NCBI GenBank assembly: GCA_900470805.1
Contig: UCCA01000039.1
Location: 61,419 to 125,418 of the forward strand
Reading direction: 5' to 3'
DNA: 64,000 nt
DNA from: Hyphomicrobiales bacterium
GTDB lineage: Bacteria; Pseudomonadota; Alphaproteobacteria; Rhizobiales; Rhizobiaceae
A model generated the notes under the pieces. The model was not told where the DNA came from. It was given only the letters and a program-made list of their open reading frames with translations, and ran no database searches. Below are positions 1-8,607 of the stretch, one piece after another. How positions within the stretch are numbered: the stretch's first letter is position 1; the number at the start of each line of letters is the position of its first letter. A program made the translations under genes and the position numbers.

Positions 1-365
1 CCACCGACAATCTCGAGCGGATCAAGGCGCTCGGCATCGATATCGAGATCGACGACTTCGGCACCGGTCACACTTCGATCGTCAGTCTTCTGAAGCTGAA
101 ACCGAAGCGGCTGAAGATCGACCGTCAGCTGGTGCAACCGATCATCACTTCGCCGCAGGAGCGCGCGCTCGTCAGCTCGATCATCGAGATCGCCCGTTCG
201 CTCGGCGTCGAGACGGTGGCCGAGGGCGTCGAAACGCTGGCGCATGCCAGCCTGCTGCACGACCTCGGTTGCGACCTGCTGCAGGGTTACGCCTTCTCGC
301 GTCCCCTCTCCTTCGACGACTTCACCGAAGCGGCAACCGGGACCGCATGGCGGATTGCCTCGTAA
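1..365 (+). CDS. EAL-domain c-di-GMP phosphodiesterase, C-terminal part (5' truncated by window edge)
   Basis: The reading frame is open from base 3 and ends at a TAA at 363-365, so only the last 120 or so residues are present. They carry the C-terminal EAL signatures: IDDFGTGHTS (the metal-binding DD), KRLKIDRQLV (catalytic lysine region), VAEGVET and a C-terminal LLQGYAFSRPL. Complete EAL domains hydrolyse cyclic di-GMP to pGpG at the cytoplasmic face of the membrane. The EAL motif itself, any GGDEF domain and the sensor region lie outside the window, so activity and input cannot be judged. The next gene, aroC, starts 164 bases downstream and looks independent. Confidence 0.9.
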   Translation, partial: TDNLERIKALGIDIEIDDFGTGHTSIVSLLKLKPKRLKIDRQLVQPIITSPQERALVSSIIEIARSLGVETVAEGVETLAHASLLHDLGCDLLQGYAFSRPLSFDDFTEAATGTAWRIAS

Positions 366-529
366 ATGTCTTCCACTGTTCGCAATTCGAAGAAACAGCA
401 TTTCCTCGTGACGACGGTTTGACGCAAAGAAAGCCTTTTGCCCTCACAGCTTTTGGCCTATGAGTGACGCGCCTTTTAGAAGAATGGCGCGGCCGGTGAC
501 GCCCGGCGGGCGCGATCCGGTCGGAACAT

Positions 530-1627
530 ATGTCGCATAACTCATTCGGTCACCTTTTCCGCGTAACCACCTGGGGCGAAAGCCACGGTCCTGCCCTCGG
601 CTGCGTCGTCGACGGCTGCCCTCCGGGCCTGCGCTTCAAACTCGCGGACCTGCAGGTCTGGCTCGACAAGCGCAAACCAGGCCAATCGCGCTTCGTGACG
701 CAGCGCCGCGAGGATGATCTCGTCAAGGTCCTGTCAGGCGTGATGCTCGATGCCGACGGCGAGACGATGATCTCGACCGGAACGCCGATCTCGATGCTGA
801 TCGAAAACACCGACCAGCGTTCCAAGGACTACGGCGAAATCGCCCGCCAGTACCGTCCCGGCCATGCCGACTACACCTATGACGTCAAATACGGCATCCG
901 TGACTATCGCGGCGGCGGGCGCTCTTCGGCGCGCGAGACCGCTGCCCGTGTCGCAGCCGGCGGCATCGCGCGCCTTGTCGTACCCGGGGTCACCGTGCGC
1001 GGTGCGCTGGTGCAGATCGGCAAGCATAAGATCAACCGGCAAAACTGGGACTGGGCGCAGGTCGACCAGAACCCGTTCTTCGCGCCCGATCCAGAGATCG
1101 TTCCTGTCTGGGAAGAGTATCTCGACGGCATCCGGAAGAACGGTTCGTCGATCGGTGCGGTGGTCGAGGTGATCGCCGAAGGTGTTCCGGCGGGCCTCGG
1201 CGCGCCGATCTACGCCAAGCTCGACCAGGACATTGCCTCGCTTCTGATGTCGATCAACGCCGTCAAGGGCGTGGAGATCGGCAACGGCTTCGAGGCCGCC
1301 GAAATCACCGGCGAGGAGAACGCCGACGAGATGCGCATGGGCAATGACGGGCAGCCGATCTTCCTGTCGAACCATGCCGGCGGTATTCTTGGCGGCATTT
1401 CCACCGGACAGCCGATCATCGCCCGTTTCGCGATCAAGCCGACGTCCTCGATCCTGACCGAGCGTCAGTCGATCGATGCCGACGGCAAGAATGTCGATAT
1501 CCGCACCAAGGGTCGCCACGATCCCTGTGTCGGCATCCGCGCGGTGCCGATCGGCGAGGCGATGGTCGCCTGCGCCATCGCCGACCACTATCTTCGAGAC
1601 CGCGGCCAGACCGGCCGGCTGAAATAG
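530..1627 (+). CDS. aroC: chorismate synthase
   Basis: Converts 5-enolpyruvylshikimate-3-phosphate to chorismate, the last step of the shikimate pathway, using reduced FMN. The 365-residue product has the usual family length. Family signatures are clear: GESHG near residue 17, the RPGHADYTY block, the glycine/arginine stretch DYRGGGRSSARETAARVAAG, and GRHDPCVGIRAVPIGEAM near the C-terminus. The ATG at 530 fits the conserved N-terminus (MSHNSFGHLFRVTTWGESHG). ribB starts only 9 bases after the stop, so the two are probably co-transcribed. Chorismate and riboflavin synthesis are linked through the FMN cofactor, though that link is only suggestive here. Confidence 0.97.
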   Translation: MSHNSFGHLFRVTTWGESHGPALGCVVDGCPPGLRFKLADLQVWLDKRKPGQSRFVTQRREDDLVKVLSGVMLDADGETMISTGTPISMLIENTDQRSKDYGEIARQYRPGHADYTYDVKYGIRDYRGGGRSSARETAARVAAGGIARLVVPGVTVRGALVQIGKHKINRQNWDWAQVDQNPFFAPDPEIVPVWEEYLDGIRKNGSSIGAVVEVIAEGVPAGLGAPIYAKLDQDIASLLMSINAVKGVEIGNGFEAAEITGEENADEMRMGNDGQPIFLSNHAGGILGGISTGQPIIARFAIKPTSSILTERQSIDADGKNVDIRTKGRHDPCVGIRAVPIGEAMVACAIADHYLRDRGQTGRLK

Positions 1628-1636
1628 GAACTTCCC

Positions 1637-2737
1637 ATGGCTTATGATCAGAAGCGCGTCGTAGACGCTATCCGGGCCTTCGAGGCCGGCGAAATCGTCG
1701 TCGTCGTCGATGATGACGGCCGCGAGAACGAAGGCGATCTCATCGTCGCCGCCGTTCACTGCACGCCCGAGAAGATGGCCTTCATCGTGCGCCACACCTC
1801 GGGCATCGTCTGCACGCCAATGCCGAAGGAAGAGGCCAAGCGCCTCGGCCTCAACGCCATGGTCGCCGAAAACGATTCGGCGCATACGACAGCCTTCACC
1901 GTTACCGTCGACTTCAAGCACGGCACGACCACGGGCATCTCGGCCGACGACCGGACGCTGACGGTGCGCAACCTCGCCAACCCGAATGTCGGCGCGTCCG
2001 ACTTCGTTCGTCCCGGCCACATCTTCCCGCTGGTCGCCCGCGAAGGCGGCGTACTGATGCGCTCCGGCCATACCGAGGCCGCCGTCGATCTCTGCCGCCT
2101 GGCCAACCTCCCGCCGATCGGCGTGATCTGCGAACTGGTCAACGACAACGGCACCGTGACCCGCGGCCAGCAGGTCACCGATTTCGCCAAGGAGCACGGG
2201 CTGAAGCTGGTGTCGGTCGCCGATCTCATCGCCTACCGCCAGCGCAAGGAAACGCTGATCCAGCTGCAGGCGAGCTTCGACGTCGAGACGCCGTTCGGCA
2301 AGGCCAAGGCGCACAGCTATTCGCTGCCCTGGGATCCGATGCAGCATCTCGCCGTCGTCTTCGGTGATATCAGGGACGGCATCGACATTCCCGTGCGCCT
2401 GCACACCGAAAGCGTCGTGGACGACCTGTTCGGCAAGCGGTCGGTCGATCGCTACATGAAGAAAATCTCGGAAGAAGGCCGCGGTGTCATCGTCTATCTG
2501 CGCGAGGGCTCGGTTGGCGTCGGCCATCAGGACAACGGCCGCAAGGCGCTTGGCCAGGGCCGCGAAGCCCATGCGGAAGCGCAGAACCGTGAAAGCGAAT
2601 GGCTGGAAATCGGCCTTGGCGCGCAGATCCTTAAGGATCTCGGCGTCAGCTCGATCAAGCTTCTGACCCGCAGCGAGCGCCACTATGTCGGCCTCGAAGG
2701 CTTCGGCATCAAGATCGCTGAAACCGAGATCTGCTGA
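1637..2737 (+). CDS. ribB: 3,4-dihydroxy-2-butanone-4-phosphate synthase with degenerate GTP cyclohydrolase II-like domain (RibBX type)
   Basis: The N-terminal 205 or so residues are a complete DHBP synthase, which makes the four-carbon unit of riboflavin from ribulose 5-phosphate: DDDGRENEGDL, HTSGIVC, and RSGHTEAAVDLCRLA are all intact. The C-terminal 155 residues align with GTP cyclohydrolase II (DPMQHLAVVFGDI, VRLHTESVVDDLFG, SVGVGHQDNGRK), but the zinc-binding cysteines of the RibA motif are absent. This is the RibBX-type hybrid known from Proteobacteria, in which the second domain does not supply cyclohydrolase activity. A separate ribA should therefore exist elsewhere. ATG at 1637 has AGGA upstream. 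No FMN riboswitch fits in the 9-base gap to aroC. Confidence 0.93.
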   Translation: MAYDQKRVVDAIRAFEAGEIVVVVDDDGRENEGDLIVAAVHCTPEKMAFIVRHTSGIVCTPMPKEEAKRLGLNAMVAENDSAHTTAFTVTVDFKHGTTTGISADDRTLTVRNLANPNVGASDFVRPGHIFPLVAREGGVLMRSGHTEAAVDLCRLANLPPIGVICELVNDNGTVTRGQQVTDFAKEHGLKLVSVADLIAYRQRKETLIQLQASFDVETPFGKAKAHSYSLPWDPMQHLAVVFGDIRDGIDIPVRLHTESVVDDLFGKRSVDRYMKKISEEGRGVIVYLREGSVGVGHQDNGRKALGQGREAHAEAQNRESEWLEIGLGAQILKDLGVSSIKLLTRSERHYVGLEGFGIKIAETEIC

Positions 2738-2794
2738 GACACATCGGATCAACGGATCGGCGGGCGCCAGACGCTCCGCCGGTTCGCCCTGCGC

Positions 2795-3145
2795 TCAGGC
2801 GGCGATTGGCTTGTAGCGGCTTCTGACGTTTTCCAGGTAGTATTTGCCTGGCGACTTCGCCGTGACCATGGCGATCACGTGCGATTCGGCAACGCCTTCG
2901 AACAGGCGCTCCTGGCCATTGTTCAGGCAGATACGCAGCCTGCCGTCTTCCTGGCTGAAATAGACCGCATCGATCAGGGTCGACTGCACTGGTACCGGTT
3001 GCATTTTCGCGCGCCGTTCGGTCCGCGATACGATGTCCGCCGCAGCCGCACGGGCATCGCGATGCTTGCGCATCAATGCCCTCATCTGGCGACGCAGTCT
3101 ATTGAAGGCCGTCCATACGGCATAGCTGATGACACGTGTTTTCAT
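2795..3145 (-). CDS. KTSC-domain protein of unknown function
   Basis: A 116-residue protein. The first 50 residues are very basic (RRQMRALMRKHRDARAAAAD) and the last 65 form a KTSC domain, the short beta-rich module first noted at the C-terminus of some lysyl-tRNA synthetases: VQSTLIDAVYFSQEDGRLRI, then NNGQERLFEGV, and AKSPGKYYLENVRSRYKPI. No biochemical role is established for stand-alone KTSC proteins; nucleic-acid association is a guess from the basic N-terminus. It stands alone between the convergent ribB and the same-strand ycaQ-like gene. Confidence 0.8.
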   Translation of the reverse strand: MKTRVISYAVWTAFNRLRRQMRALMRKHRDARAAAADIVSRTERRAKMQPVPVQSTLIDAVYFSQEDGRLRICLNNGQERLFEGVAESHVIAMVTAKSPGKYYLENVRSRYKPIAA

Positions 3146-3252
3146 GCGCCCATCGTAAGAGCGCGGTTATTAAGAAGTTCAAGATGAGCATGGTAAACCC
3201 GCGTCAAGATTAACAGCCGGTAATTACCTAAAATCGTCGCTATCTCAGCCGC

Positions 3253-4443
3253 TTAACCGCTCCATCCATCGATCAGCAATACCTTCTCGACACCGGCGAA
3301 ACGGGCGACGCGATCGAGCTCCGCCATCAGTTTTTCGAGCCGCCCCGCGGACGGCCGGACGCCCGGTTCCAGCCATAGCCGCTTGACCTCGAGCGAACCT
3401 TTGCGGCGGTCGGCCTTCATGTCGATGCGGCCGATCAGCCGGTCACCTTCAAGCAGCGGAAAGACGTAGTAGCCGTATTCCCGCTTCGGCTCGGGCACGA
3501 AGATCTCGATGCGGTAGAAAAACCCGAAAAGGCGCTCGGTGCGGTTGCGATCGCGGATCATCGGATCGAACGGGCTGAGGACGCGGATGCGCGGCGGGGC
3601 TGCCGGATAATCATCCGTGGTCGCAAGGAAATCCTTGAAAGCCCAGGAGGGGCGCGGCTTGCCGCCGAGCGAGGGTTCGATCAGGATCTCGGTCAGCTCG
3701 TCGCGATGGGCCACGATCCAGGCCTTGGCATCTTCAGGCGACAGCAGCGCCCAGAAGGCCGCAATCTCGCCATGGGTGGCGAAGCCCAGCCGTGTCAGCG
3801 CGCTACGGCACGCCCAATCGATAAACTCCTCGCGGCTGACCTCCGGTTCGTGAAACTCGGCCGGGATGACGCGCTCGACCAGATCGTAGATTTTCTGGAA
3901 GTTCGAGCGGCCCGAGATCGCGAACTTGCCGGTGCGCCAGAAATATTCGAGTGCGGTCTTGTTGGGATGCCAATTCCACCAGCCGCCGGAGACGTGGCCA
4001 TCCGCCTTGATCTCGCGCGCCATAATGGCGCCGTCGCGGCTCACCCGCTCATAGGTTTCGTCGAACGCATCCTCGAAGCCCTCGCCGCGCCATTTGCGCC
4101 AGCGATCGACCAGCACCTCCTCCTCGTGGCGGAACTTGTGTTTCCAATAGCGGAAGAAGGCGGAAGGCAGGATGGAGGCGTCGTGGGTCCAGTGTTCGAA
4201 CAGGGCGCCGTCCTTTTCCAGCAGCGTGGTCAGATGCTCGCGCTTGTATGTCTGGTTGCGGGCAAAGAGGATCTGGTGATGCGCCCGCTCGACCCACTGG
4301 ATGCTGTCGACCTGGACGAACCCGATCTCGTGGATCAGCTGCAGCAGCCCGTCCTTGGTGAGCGCCCGGTTCGGCGGCGCGCTCAGCCCCTGCTTGGCGA
4401 GGAAGATGCGGCGGGCATCGGCATTGGAGATCATGGTCGTCAT
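3253..4443 (-). CDS. YcaQ/AlkZ-like DNA glycosylase (winged-helix, HTH_42 family)
   Basis: About 396 residues from the ATG at 4443; another ATG at 4434 is equally possible, and the longer open frame to 4560 has no family homology in its first 39 residues. The product matches the winged-helix YcaQ/AlkZ-like family that unhooks alkylated bases and interstrand crosslinks from DNA. The catalytic motif is visible near residue 44 as VQVDS, i.e. Gln-Val-Asp, the Q-x-D form of E. coli YcaQ rather than the Q-x-Q of antibiotic-resistance AlkZ. Other conserved blocks are RAHHQIL, FEHWTHDASILP, VLSPFDPMIRDRNR and GRIDMKADR. It is a single gene divergent from bioM. A housekeeping repair role is inferred. 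Confidence 0.85.
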   Translation of the reverse strand: MTTMISNADARRIFLAKQGLSAPPNRALTKDGLLQLIHEIGFVQVDSIQWVERAHHQILFARNQTYKREHLTTLLEKDGALFEHWTHDASILPSAFFRYWKHKFRHEEEVLVDRWRKWRGEGFEDAFDETYERVSRDGAIMAREIKADGHVSGGWWNWHPNKTALEYFWRTGKFAISGRSNFQKIYDLVERVIPAEFHEPEVSREEFIDWACRSALTRLGFATHGEIAAFWALLSPEDAKAWIVAHRDELTEILIEPSLGGKPRPSWAFKDFLATTDDYPAAPPRIRVLSPFDPMIRDRNRTERLFGFFYRIEIFVPEPKREYGYYVFPLLEGDRLIGRIDMKADRRKGSLEVKRLWLEPGVRPSAGRLEKLMAELDRVARFAGVEKVLLIDGWSG

Positions 4444-4593
4444 GGCAGCGATGATAATCCTGAGGACATTCCTGGCCACCCGAATATTCAGTGGTTTGCA
4501 GGGTGACGCAATGCCTCGCCCTGCCCGAAAGGATTTCATCTTCCCATGAACCGGATTCATTTATAGAACGGCGCTTCACCTCAGGGGGATCGA

Positions 4594-5268
4594 TTGACCA
4601 TTCGTTTCGAAAGCGCCGGCGTCAGCTATGGAGCGCGGACCGCGTTGCAGCCATTGACGCTCGAGCTTACGGAAATCCGCATCGCCGTCATCGGGCTCAA
4701 TGGGTCCGGCAAGACAACGTTCGCGCGGCTGATCAACGGACTGACCAAGCCGACCACCGGCCGTGTTATCGTCCACGGACGCGATACATCAGACGAAAAG
4801 GCCGTGCTCGGCAATGTCGGCTTCATCTTCCAATCGCCGCAGAACCAGATCATCCTGCCTGTCGTGCGCGACGATATCGCCTTCGGGCTGAAGAGCCGCG
4901 GCCTGACCAAGGCGGATATCGACGCCAGGGTGGCGCAGGTGCTGGACCGCTTCGACGCCGGGCATCTCGCCGACCGGCGCGCACATGAGCTTTCCGGCGG
5001 AGAACTGCAGCTGGCAGCCCTCTGCTCGGTGCTGGCAACCGGGCCCGATATTCTCATTCTCGACGAGCCGACCAACCAGCTCGACCTGCGCAACCGCGCG
5101 CTGGTGCAAGGGCTGATTGACGGGTTGCACGAGACCACCATCGTCATCACCCACGATCTCGACCTTATTGCGGGCTACCAACGCGTGCTGGTCTTCCACG
5201 GCGGGCAGCTGGTGGCCGATGCGCCGGCAACAGAGGCGATTCGCCGCTACCGGGAGATCGCCGCCTGA
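4594..5268 (+). CDS. bioM: biotin transporter ATP-binding protein BioM (ECF-type)
   Basis: ABC ATPase of 224 residues that energises the biotin energy-coupling-factor transporter together with BioN and BioY. Walker A is GLNGSGKTT (residues 34-42), the signature LSGGE, Walker B ILILDEPT, and the switch histidine in ITHDLD. The Q-loop region FIFQSPQNQI is typical of CbiO/EcfA ATPases. Translation starts at TTG 4594, chosen because AGGGGGA lies 4-10 bases upstream and no ATG fits. bioN overlaps it by one base (TGATG). A partial match to the BioR operator consensus (TTATAGAACG, 4561-4570) lies just upstream but is too weak to call. The gene diverges from ycaQ. Confidence 0.93.
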   Translation: MTIRFESAGVSYGARTALQPLTLELTEIRIAVIGLNGSGKTTFARLINGLTKPTTGRVIVHGRDTSDEKAVLGNVGFIFQSPQNQIILPVVRDDIAFGLKSRGLTKADIDARVAQVLDRFDAGHLADRRAHELSGGELQLAALCSVLATGPDILILDEPTNQLDLRNRALVQGLIDGLHETTIVITHDLDLIAGYQRVLVFHGGQLVADAPATEAIRRYREIAA

Positions 5269-5876
5269 TGCAATCGCTGTTCGTCGAGGGAAACAGCTGG
5301 ATGCACCTGATGTCGGCGCGGGCGAAGCTGATCGTGCTCGCCGGGCTTGGCATCGTGCTGTTCCTGACGGCGAATATCGCGTCGCTGGCGATCGCGGTGC
5401 TGGCGACCGGCACACTTTATCTCAGCATCGGCCTGCCGTTTCGCGCGGCCCTGTCGCGGCTGAAGCCGATCGTGCTCACCATCCTGATCGTCGCGGTCTT
5501 CAGCCTCGCCTTCAACCCCTGGCACGGGGCCCTCGTTGCGCTGCTGCGGCTGACGGCGCTGATGCTGTTTGCCGCCAGCGTTACCGCGACCACGACGATT
5601 ACCCAGTTCATGGACGAGATCACGCTGCTCGCTAAGCCTCTCGAGCGCATGGGGCTGGTACGGGCCGACGATGTCGGGTTGGCGGTCGGGCTTGTCGTCC
5701 GCTTCGTGCCGGAGATCATCGGCCGCTACCAGGCCATTCGCGAGGCGCACCAGGCGCGCGGCCTGAAGGTGCGCCCGGCGACGGTGCTGGTGCCACTGAT
5801 AATCCTGACGCTCAAGGATGCGGATAACATCGCCGCGGCGATTGACGCGCGCGGCGTTCGGCGGCATGTGAATTAG
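5268..5876 (+). CDS. bioN: biotin transporter transmembrane coupling protein BioN (EcfT)
   Basis: Membrane coupling subunit of the biotin ECF transporter, linking the BioM ATPase to the substrate-binding BioY. The 202-residue product has about five hydrophobic segments, and the C-terminal cytoplasmic part carries the EcfT arginine signature seen here as HQARGLKV and AIDARGVRRHV (A-R-G motifs that dock onto the ATPase). The ATG shares its A with the TGA of bioM, so translation is coupled. bioY follows after 24 bases. Rhizobia depend on this system to scavenge biotin when it is plentiful in the rhizosphere. Confidence 0.93.
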   Translation: MQSLFVEGNSWMHLMSARAKLIVLAGLGIVLFLTANIASLAIAVLATGTLYLSIGLPFRAALSRLKPIVLTILIVAVFSLAFNPWHGALVALLRLTALMLFAASVTATTTITQFMDEITLLAKPLERMGLVRADDVGLAVGLVVRFVPEIIGRYQAIREAHQARGLKVRPATVLVPLIILTLKDADNIAAAIDARGVRRHVN

Positions 5877-5900
5877 CAGTCATTGAACCACGGAGCCGTC

Positions 5901-6464
5901 ATGAGCACCCGAGATCTCGTTCTTTCCGCCCTGTTTGCCGCCATCATCGTCGCGCTCGGCATCCTGCCGCCGATCACGCTCGGCTTCATTCCGGTGCCGA
6001 TCACGGCGCAGTCGCTCGGCGTGATGATGGCCGGCGTGGTGCTCGGCGCGCGGCGCGGCGTCGTGGCGGTGCTGATCGTGCTGGTGCTTGTCGCCATCGG
6101 CCTGCCGGTGCTGTCGGGCGGGCGTGGCGGGCTTGCGGCCTTTGCGGCACCCACCACCGGCTTCCTGATCGGATGGGTGTTTGCAGCGCTGACGACCGGC
6201 TTTATCAGCGAGCGGCTGGTGAAGACCGAGCAGGCGGCCGGCATGCAGCTGACCGGTTTCTTCTTCGCGGCGATGATGGGTGGTATCGTCGTGCTCTACG
6301 CGTTCGGGATCATCTATCTCGCGGTTGCCGCGCAAACGGGGCTCAAGGCCGCGTTTCTGGGCTCGATGGCCTTCATTCCGGGCGACGTCATAAAGGCTTT
6401 CGTCGCAGCGCTTGTCGGCCGCGCCGTGATGGCGGGCTATCCGCTGCTGCCGGTCAGAAGCTAG
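5901..6464 (+). CDS. bioY: biotin-specific ECF substrate-binding membrane protein BioY
   Basis: S-component that binds biotin in the membrane. It is 187 residues from ATG 5901, preferred over a TTG 18 bases upstream because GGAG sits 5 bases before the ATG (5892-5895). The chain is almost entirely hydrophobic with about six transmembrane segments. The family block near residue 30 (LGFIPVPITAQSLGVMMAGV) and the C-terminal FIPGDVIKAFVAALVGRA are diagnostic of BioY. It is the last gene of bioMNY. No biotin synthesis genes occur in the window. Confidence 0.95.
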   Translation: MSTRDLVLSALFAAIIVALGILPPITLGFIPVPITAQSLGVMMAGVVLGARRGVVAVLIVLVLVAIGLPVLSGGRGGLAAFAAPTTGFLIGWVFAALTTGFISERLVKTEQAAGMQLTGFFFAAMMGGIVVLYAFGIIYLAVAAQTGLKAAFLGSMAFIPGDVIKAFVAALVGRAVMAGYPLLPVRS

Positions 6465-6520
6465 GCCTGCCTTACGCAACTCCGCACGGAAAACCGTTTC
6501 GCACTTTTCCTGGAATTGCT

Positions 6521-6922
6521 TCAGTTCATGAACCCGTAGAGCCAATCGCGGGTGATCTCCGGCAGAGGCACCGCCGCCTTGTCCTCGCGGGTCTGCGCCT
6601 GCCAGACGATCTCGACTTCGGCGGCGCGCTCCTCGCCCGCATCCACGGCGATCAGGAAGCCGACGGAGCGGACGCCGATCTTGTCCACGGCCGCCGTGAA
6701 GATGACGAGCTCATCATAGTGCAAGGGCCGATGCAGAATGCAGGTGACCTTGCTTGCGACATAGAGCGGCTCGTCGCCCAACTCCGGGCGCTGCGACCAG
6801 AAATTGGCCAGCGCGGACTCGGCATAGGAAATATACGAGCCGAGAAACATCTGGCCGTTCATATCCACATCGCGGAACGGCACATGGATCTGCACGATAT
6901 TGGAGCGCATCGTTGCGTTCAT
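6521..6922 (-). CDS. acyl-CoA thioesterase, 4-hydroxybenzoyl-CoA thioesterase (hot-dog) family
   Basis: A 133-residue single hot-dog-fold protein. The catalytic-region signature is HVPFRDVDMNGQMFLGSYI, with the aspartate and the following N-G-x-M-F of the 4HBT/YbgC-FadM group; other blocks are ALANFWSQR and IVWQAQTRE. The longer open frame to 7048 starts in unrelated sequence, so the ATG at 6922 is preferred; it matches the family N-terminus. Members hydrolyse short to medium acyl-CoA or aromatic acyl-CoA esters; the substrate here cannot be assigned. It is convergent with bioY and divergent from the deacetylase gene at 7105. Confidence 0.82.
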   Translation of the reverse strand: MNATMRSNIVQIHVPFRDVDMNGQMFLGSYISYAESALANFWSQRPELGDEPLYVASKVTCILHRPLHYDELVIFTAAVDKIGVRSVGFLIAVDAGEERAAEVEIVWQAQTREDKAAVPLPEITRDWLYGFMN

Positions 6923-7104
6923 CGACTTCCCACCCGGTCCTCCGCCCATCCGATCGTATGGCCTAATGCATGCACGAGAATAACGTCTAGCTAATATTAT
7001 GTAAATGAACGCGAAAGGCGTATGACAGCGCGGGATTGTTGAAATCATCCGGGCCTACCCCATCTGCTGTGGAACATCCCGAGACAGGCAGATAGAGTGA
7101 TCGC

Positions 7105-8040
7105 ATGAGCACCCGCCTTTACGAACATCCCATCTTCCTGGAACACATCACGCCCGAGGGCCACCCGGAGCGATCCGACCGTCTCAGGGCCTTGAACGTG
7201 GCGCTCGAGCATCCGCATTTCGAGCGGCTCGACCGGAAGGAGGCACCGCAGGCTTCTGAGGACGCCGTGTTGCTGGCGCACCCTGAAGAGCATCTCTTCG
7301 CCGTCATGCGTCAAGTGCCGGAGGAAGAAGGCGAGATCAACCAGCTGGAAGCCGACACCTATGCGAGCCCGAAAAGCTTGCAGGCGGCGCTGACCGGGAT
7401 CGGCGGGGCGATGGCCGCCGTCGACGACGTCTTCACCGGCAAGGCCGACAACGTCTTCGTCGCCTCGCGGCCGCCCGGCCACCACGCCGAAAAATCGAAG
7501 GCGATGGGCTTCTGCTTCTTCAACAATGCCGCCATCGCCGCACGACATGCGCAACGCCGGCATGGCGCCGAGCGCGTGGCGATCGTCGATTGGGACGTGC
7601 ACCACGGAAACGGCACGCAGGACATCTTCTGGGACGATCCGTCGGTGCTGTTCTGCTCGACGCACCAGATGCCGCTCTATCCCGGCAGCGGCGCCAAGGA
7701 CGAGACCGGCGCGCACGACACCATCGTCAACGCGCCGCTGTCGCCGAATGTCGGCAGCGACCATTTCCGCGAGGCCTTCAAATCGCGGGTGCTGCCGGCG
7801 CTGAACGACTTCCGGCCGGATCTGATCATCATCTCCGCCGGCTTCGACGCGCATCACCGCGATCCCCTGGCGCAGATCAACCTTGTCGGCGAGGATTTCG
7901 ACTGGGCGACGGGGCGGCTGCTCGAAGTGGCCGACAAAAGTGCCTCCAACCGGGTCGTCAGCCTTCTGGAAGGCGGTTATGATCTCGAGGGTCTGGCCGA
8001 ATCGGCCGGACTGCACATTCTGAGAATGATGAAGGGTTGA
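7105..8040 (+). CDS. histone-deacetylase-family amidohydrolase (acetylpolyamine / HdaH-like)
   Basis: A 311-residue zinc hydrolase of the arginase/deacetylase fold. Active-site features are visible: the tandem histidines in SRPPGHHAEKSKAMGFCFFN, the metal ligands in VDWDVHHGNGTQDIF, and the second aspartate in IISAGFDAHHRDPLAQ. Bacterial members remove acetyl groups from polyamines or small amides, and some act on lysine side chains; the substrate is not predictable. The next gene, xseB, starts 3 bases after the stop, an arrangement common in Rhizobiales that usually precedes dxs. The start at 7105 gives the conserved N-terminal TRLYEHPIFLEH. Confidence 0.9.
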   Translation: MSTRLYEHPIFLEHITPEGHPERSDRLRALNVALEHPHFERLDRKEAPQASEDAVLLAHPEEHLFAVMRQVPEEEGEINQLEADTYASPKSLQAALTGIGGAMAAVDDVFTGKADNVFVASRPPGHHAEKSKAMGFCFFNNAAIAARHAQRRHGAERVAIVDWDVHHGNGTQDIFWDDPSVLFCSTHQMPLYPGSGAKDETGAHDTIVNAPLSPNVGSDHFREAFKSRVLPALNDFRPDLIIISAGFDAHHRDPLAQINLVGEDFDWATGRLLEVADKSASNRVVSLLEGGYDLEGLAESAGLHILRMMKG

Positions 8041-8042
8041 GT

Positions 8043-8309
8043 ATGACTGATAGCGCCAAGCAAGACGCATCGGGGCCGGAGGTTTCTAGCCTCTCCTTCG
8101 AAAAGGCGGTCGCCGAACTCGAAAGCATCGTCGCGCGGCTGGAACGCGGCGACGTGGCGCTGGATCAATCCATCGAGATCTACGAGCGCGGCGAAGCGCT
8201 GAAGAAGCATTGCGAGACGCTGCTGTCTGCTGCGGAAAACCGCATCGAGAAGATCCGGCTGGATCGCGCCGGCAAGCCGCAGGGCGTGGAGCCGCTCGAC
8301 GGGGCGTGA
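8043..8309 (+). CDS. xseB: exodeoxyribonuclease VII small subunit
   Basis: An 88-residue small subunit of exonuclease VII, which degrades single-stranded DNA to acid-soluble oligonucleotides together with XseA (not in the window). The motif block SFEKAVAELESIVARLERGD, followed by LDQSIEIYERGEAL, is diagnostic. The ATG at 8043 is preferred over a TTG at 8037 because the ribosome-binding site GAAGGG (8031-8036) then has a normal 6-base spacer. It follows the deacetylase gene by 2 bases, implying coupled translation. An interspersed palindromic element lies downstream. Confidence 0.93.
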   Translation: MTDSAKQDASGPEVSSLSFEKAVAELESIVARLERGDVALDQSIEIYERGEALKKHCETLLSAAENRIEKIRLDRAGKPQGVEPLDGA

Positions 8310-8388
8310 GGGTGATACGTCGGGCGACGCAGCTCGCAGACCGTTACTGCCGAAGCCTGAGGCATACATTGCCCAATCCCAACAACCA

Positions 8389-8507
8389 CCCTCATCCCTG
8401 TGCTCGTCACAGGGATCCAGCGCGATCAAGTCCTTGATCGCAATAGATTCTTCTCACGGCGCAGACGCGCCGTGGCTGGATTCCTGTGACAAGCACAGGA
8501 ATGAGGG
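8389..8507. repeat. interspersed palindromic element with three nested hairpins
   Basis: A 119-base element in the 298-base gap between xseB and the SDR gene. The outer arms of 33 bases (8389-8421 and 8475-8507) are inverted copies matching at 30 of 33 positions. Inside are two further perfect hairpins: GCGATCAAG/CTTGATCGC (8422-8441) and CACGGCGC/GCGCCGTG with an AGAC loop (8455-8474). No open reading frame is present. Its sequence style (CCCTCATTCCTGTGCTTGTCACAGG and relatives) is typical of intergenic palindromes scattered in Rhizobium and Agrobacterium chromosomes. Transcribed, it would fold into a cruciform-like RNA and may act as a terminator. Confidence 0.85.
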
Positions 8508-8607
8508 ATGGTAAGAGGAGCCTGCCCCGAAGACACCACCAAATCCCCCTTGCTCAACGCGTATCCCCGTCTATCATCCCCCAAACACAACAGAGGGAAC
8601 GACAGGC

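Noticed and set aside
734..2752. 672-residue open frame antisense to aroC and ribB
   Set aside because: Product is biased in composition with no domain; it mirrors two certain genes and arises from high GC at third positions.
4561..4570. Possible BioR operator (TTATAGAACG) before bioM
   Set aside because: Only the left seven positions fit the TTATAGATAA-type consensus; the right half-site is missing.
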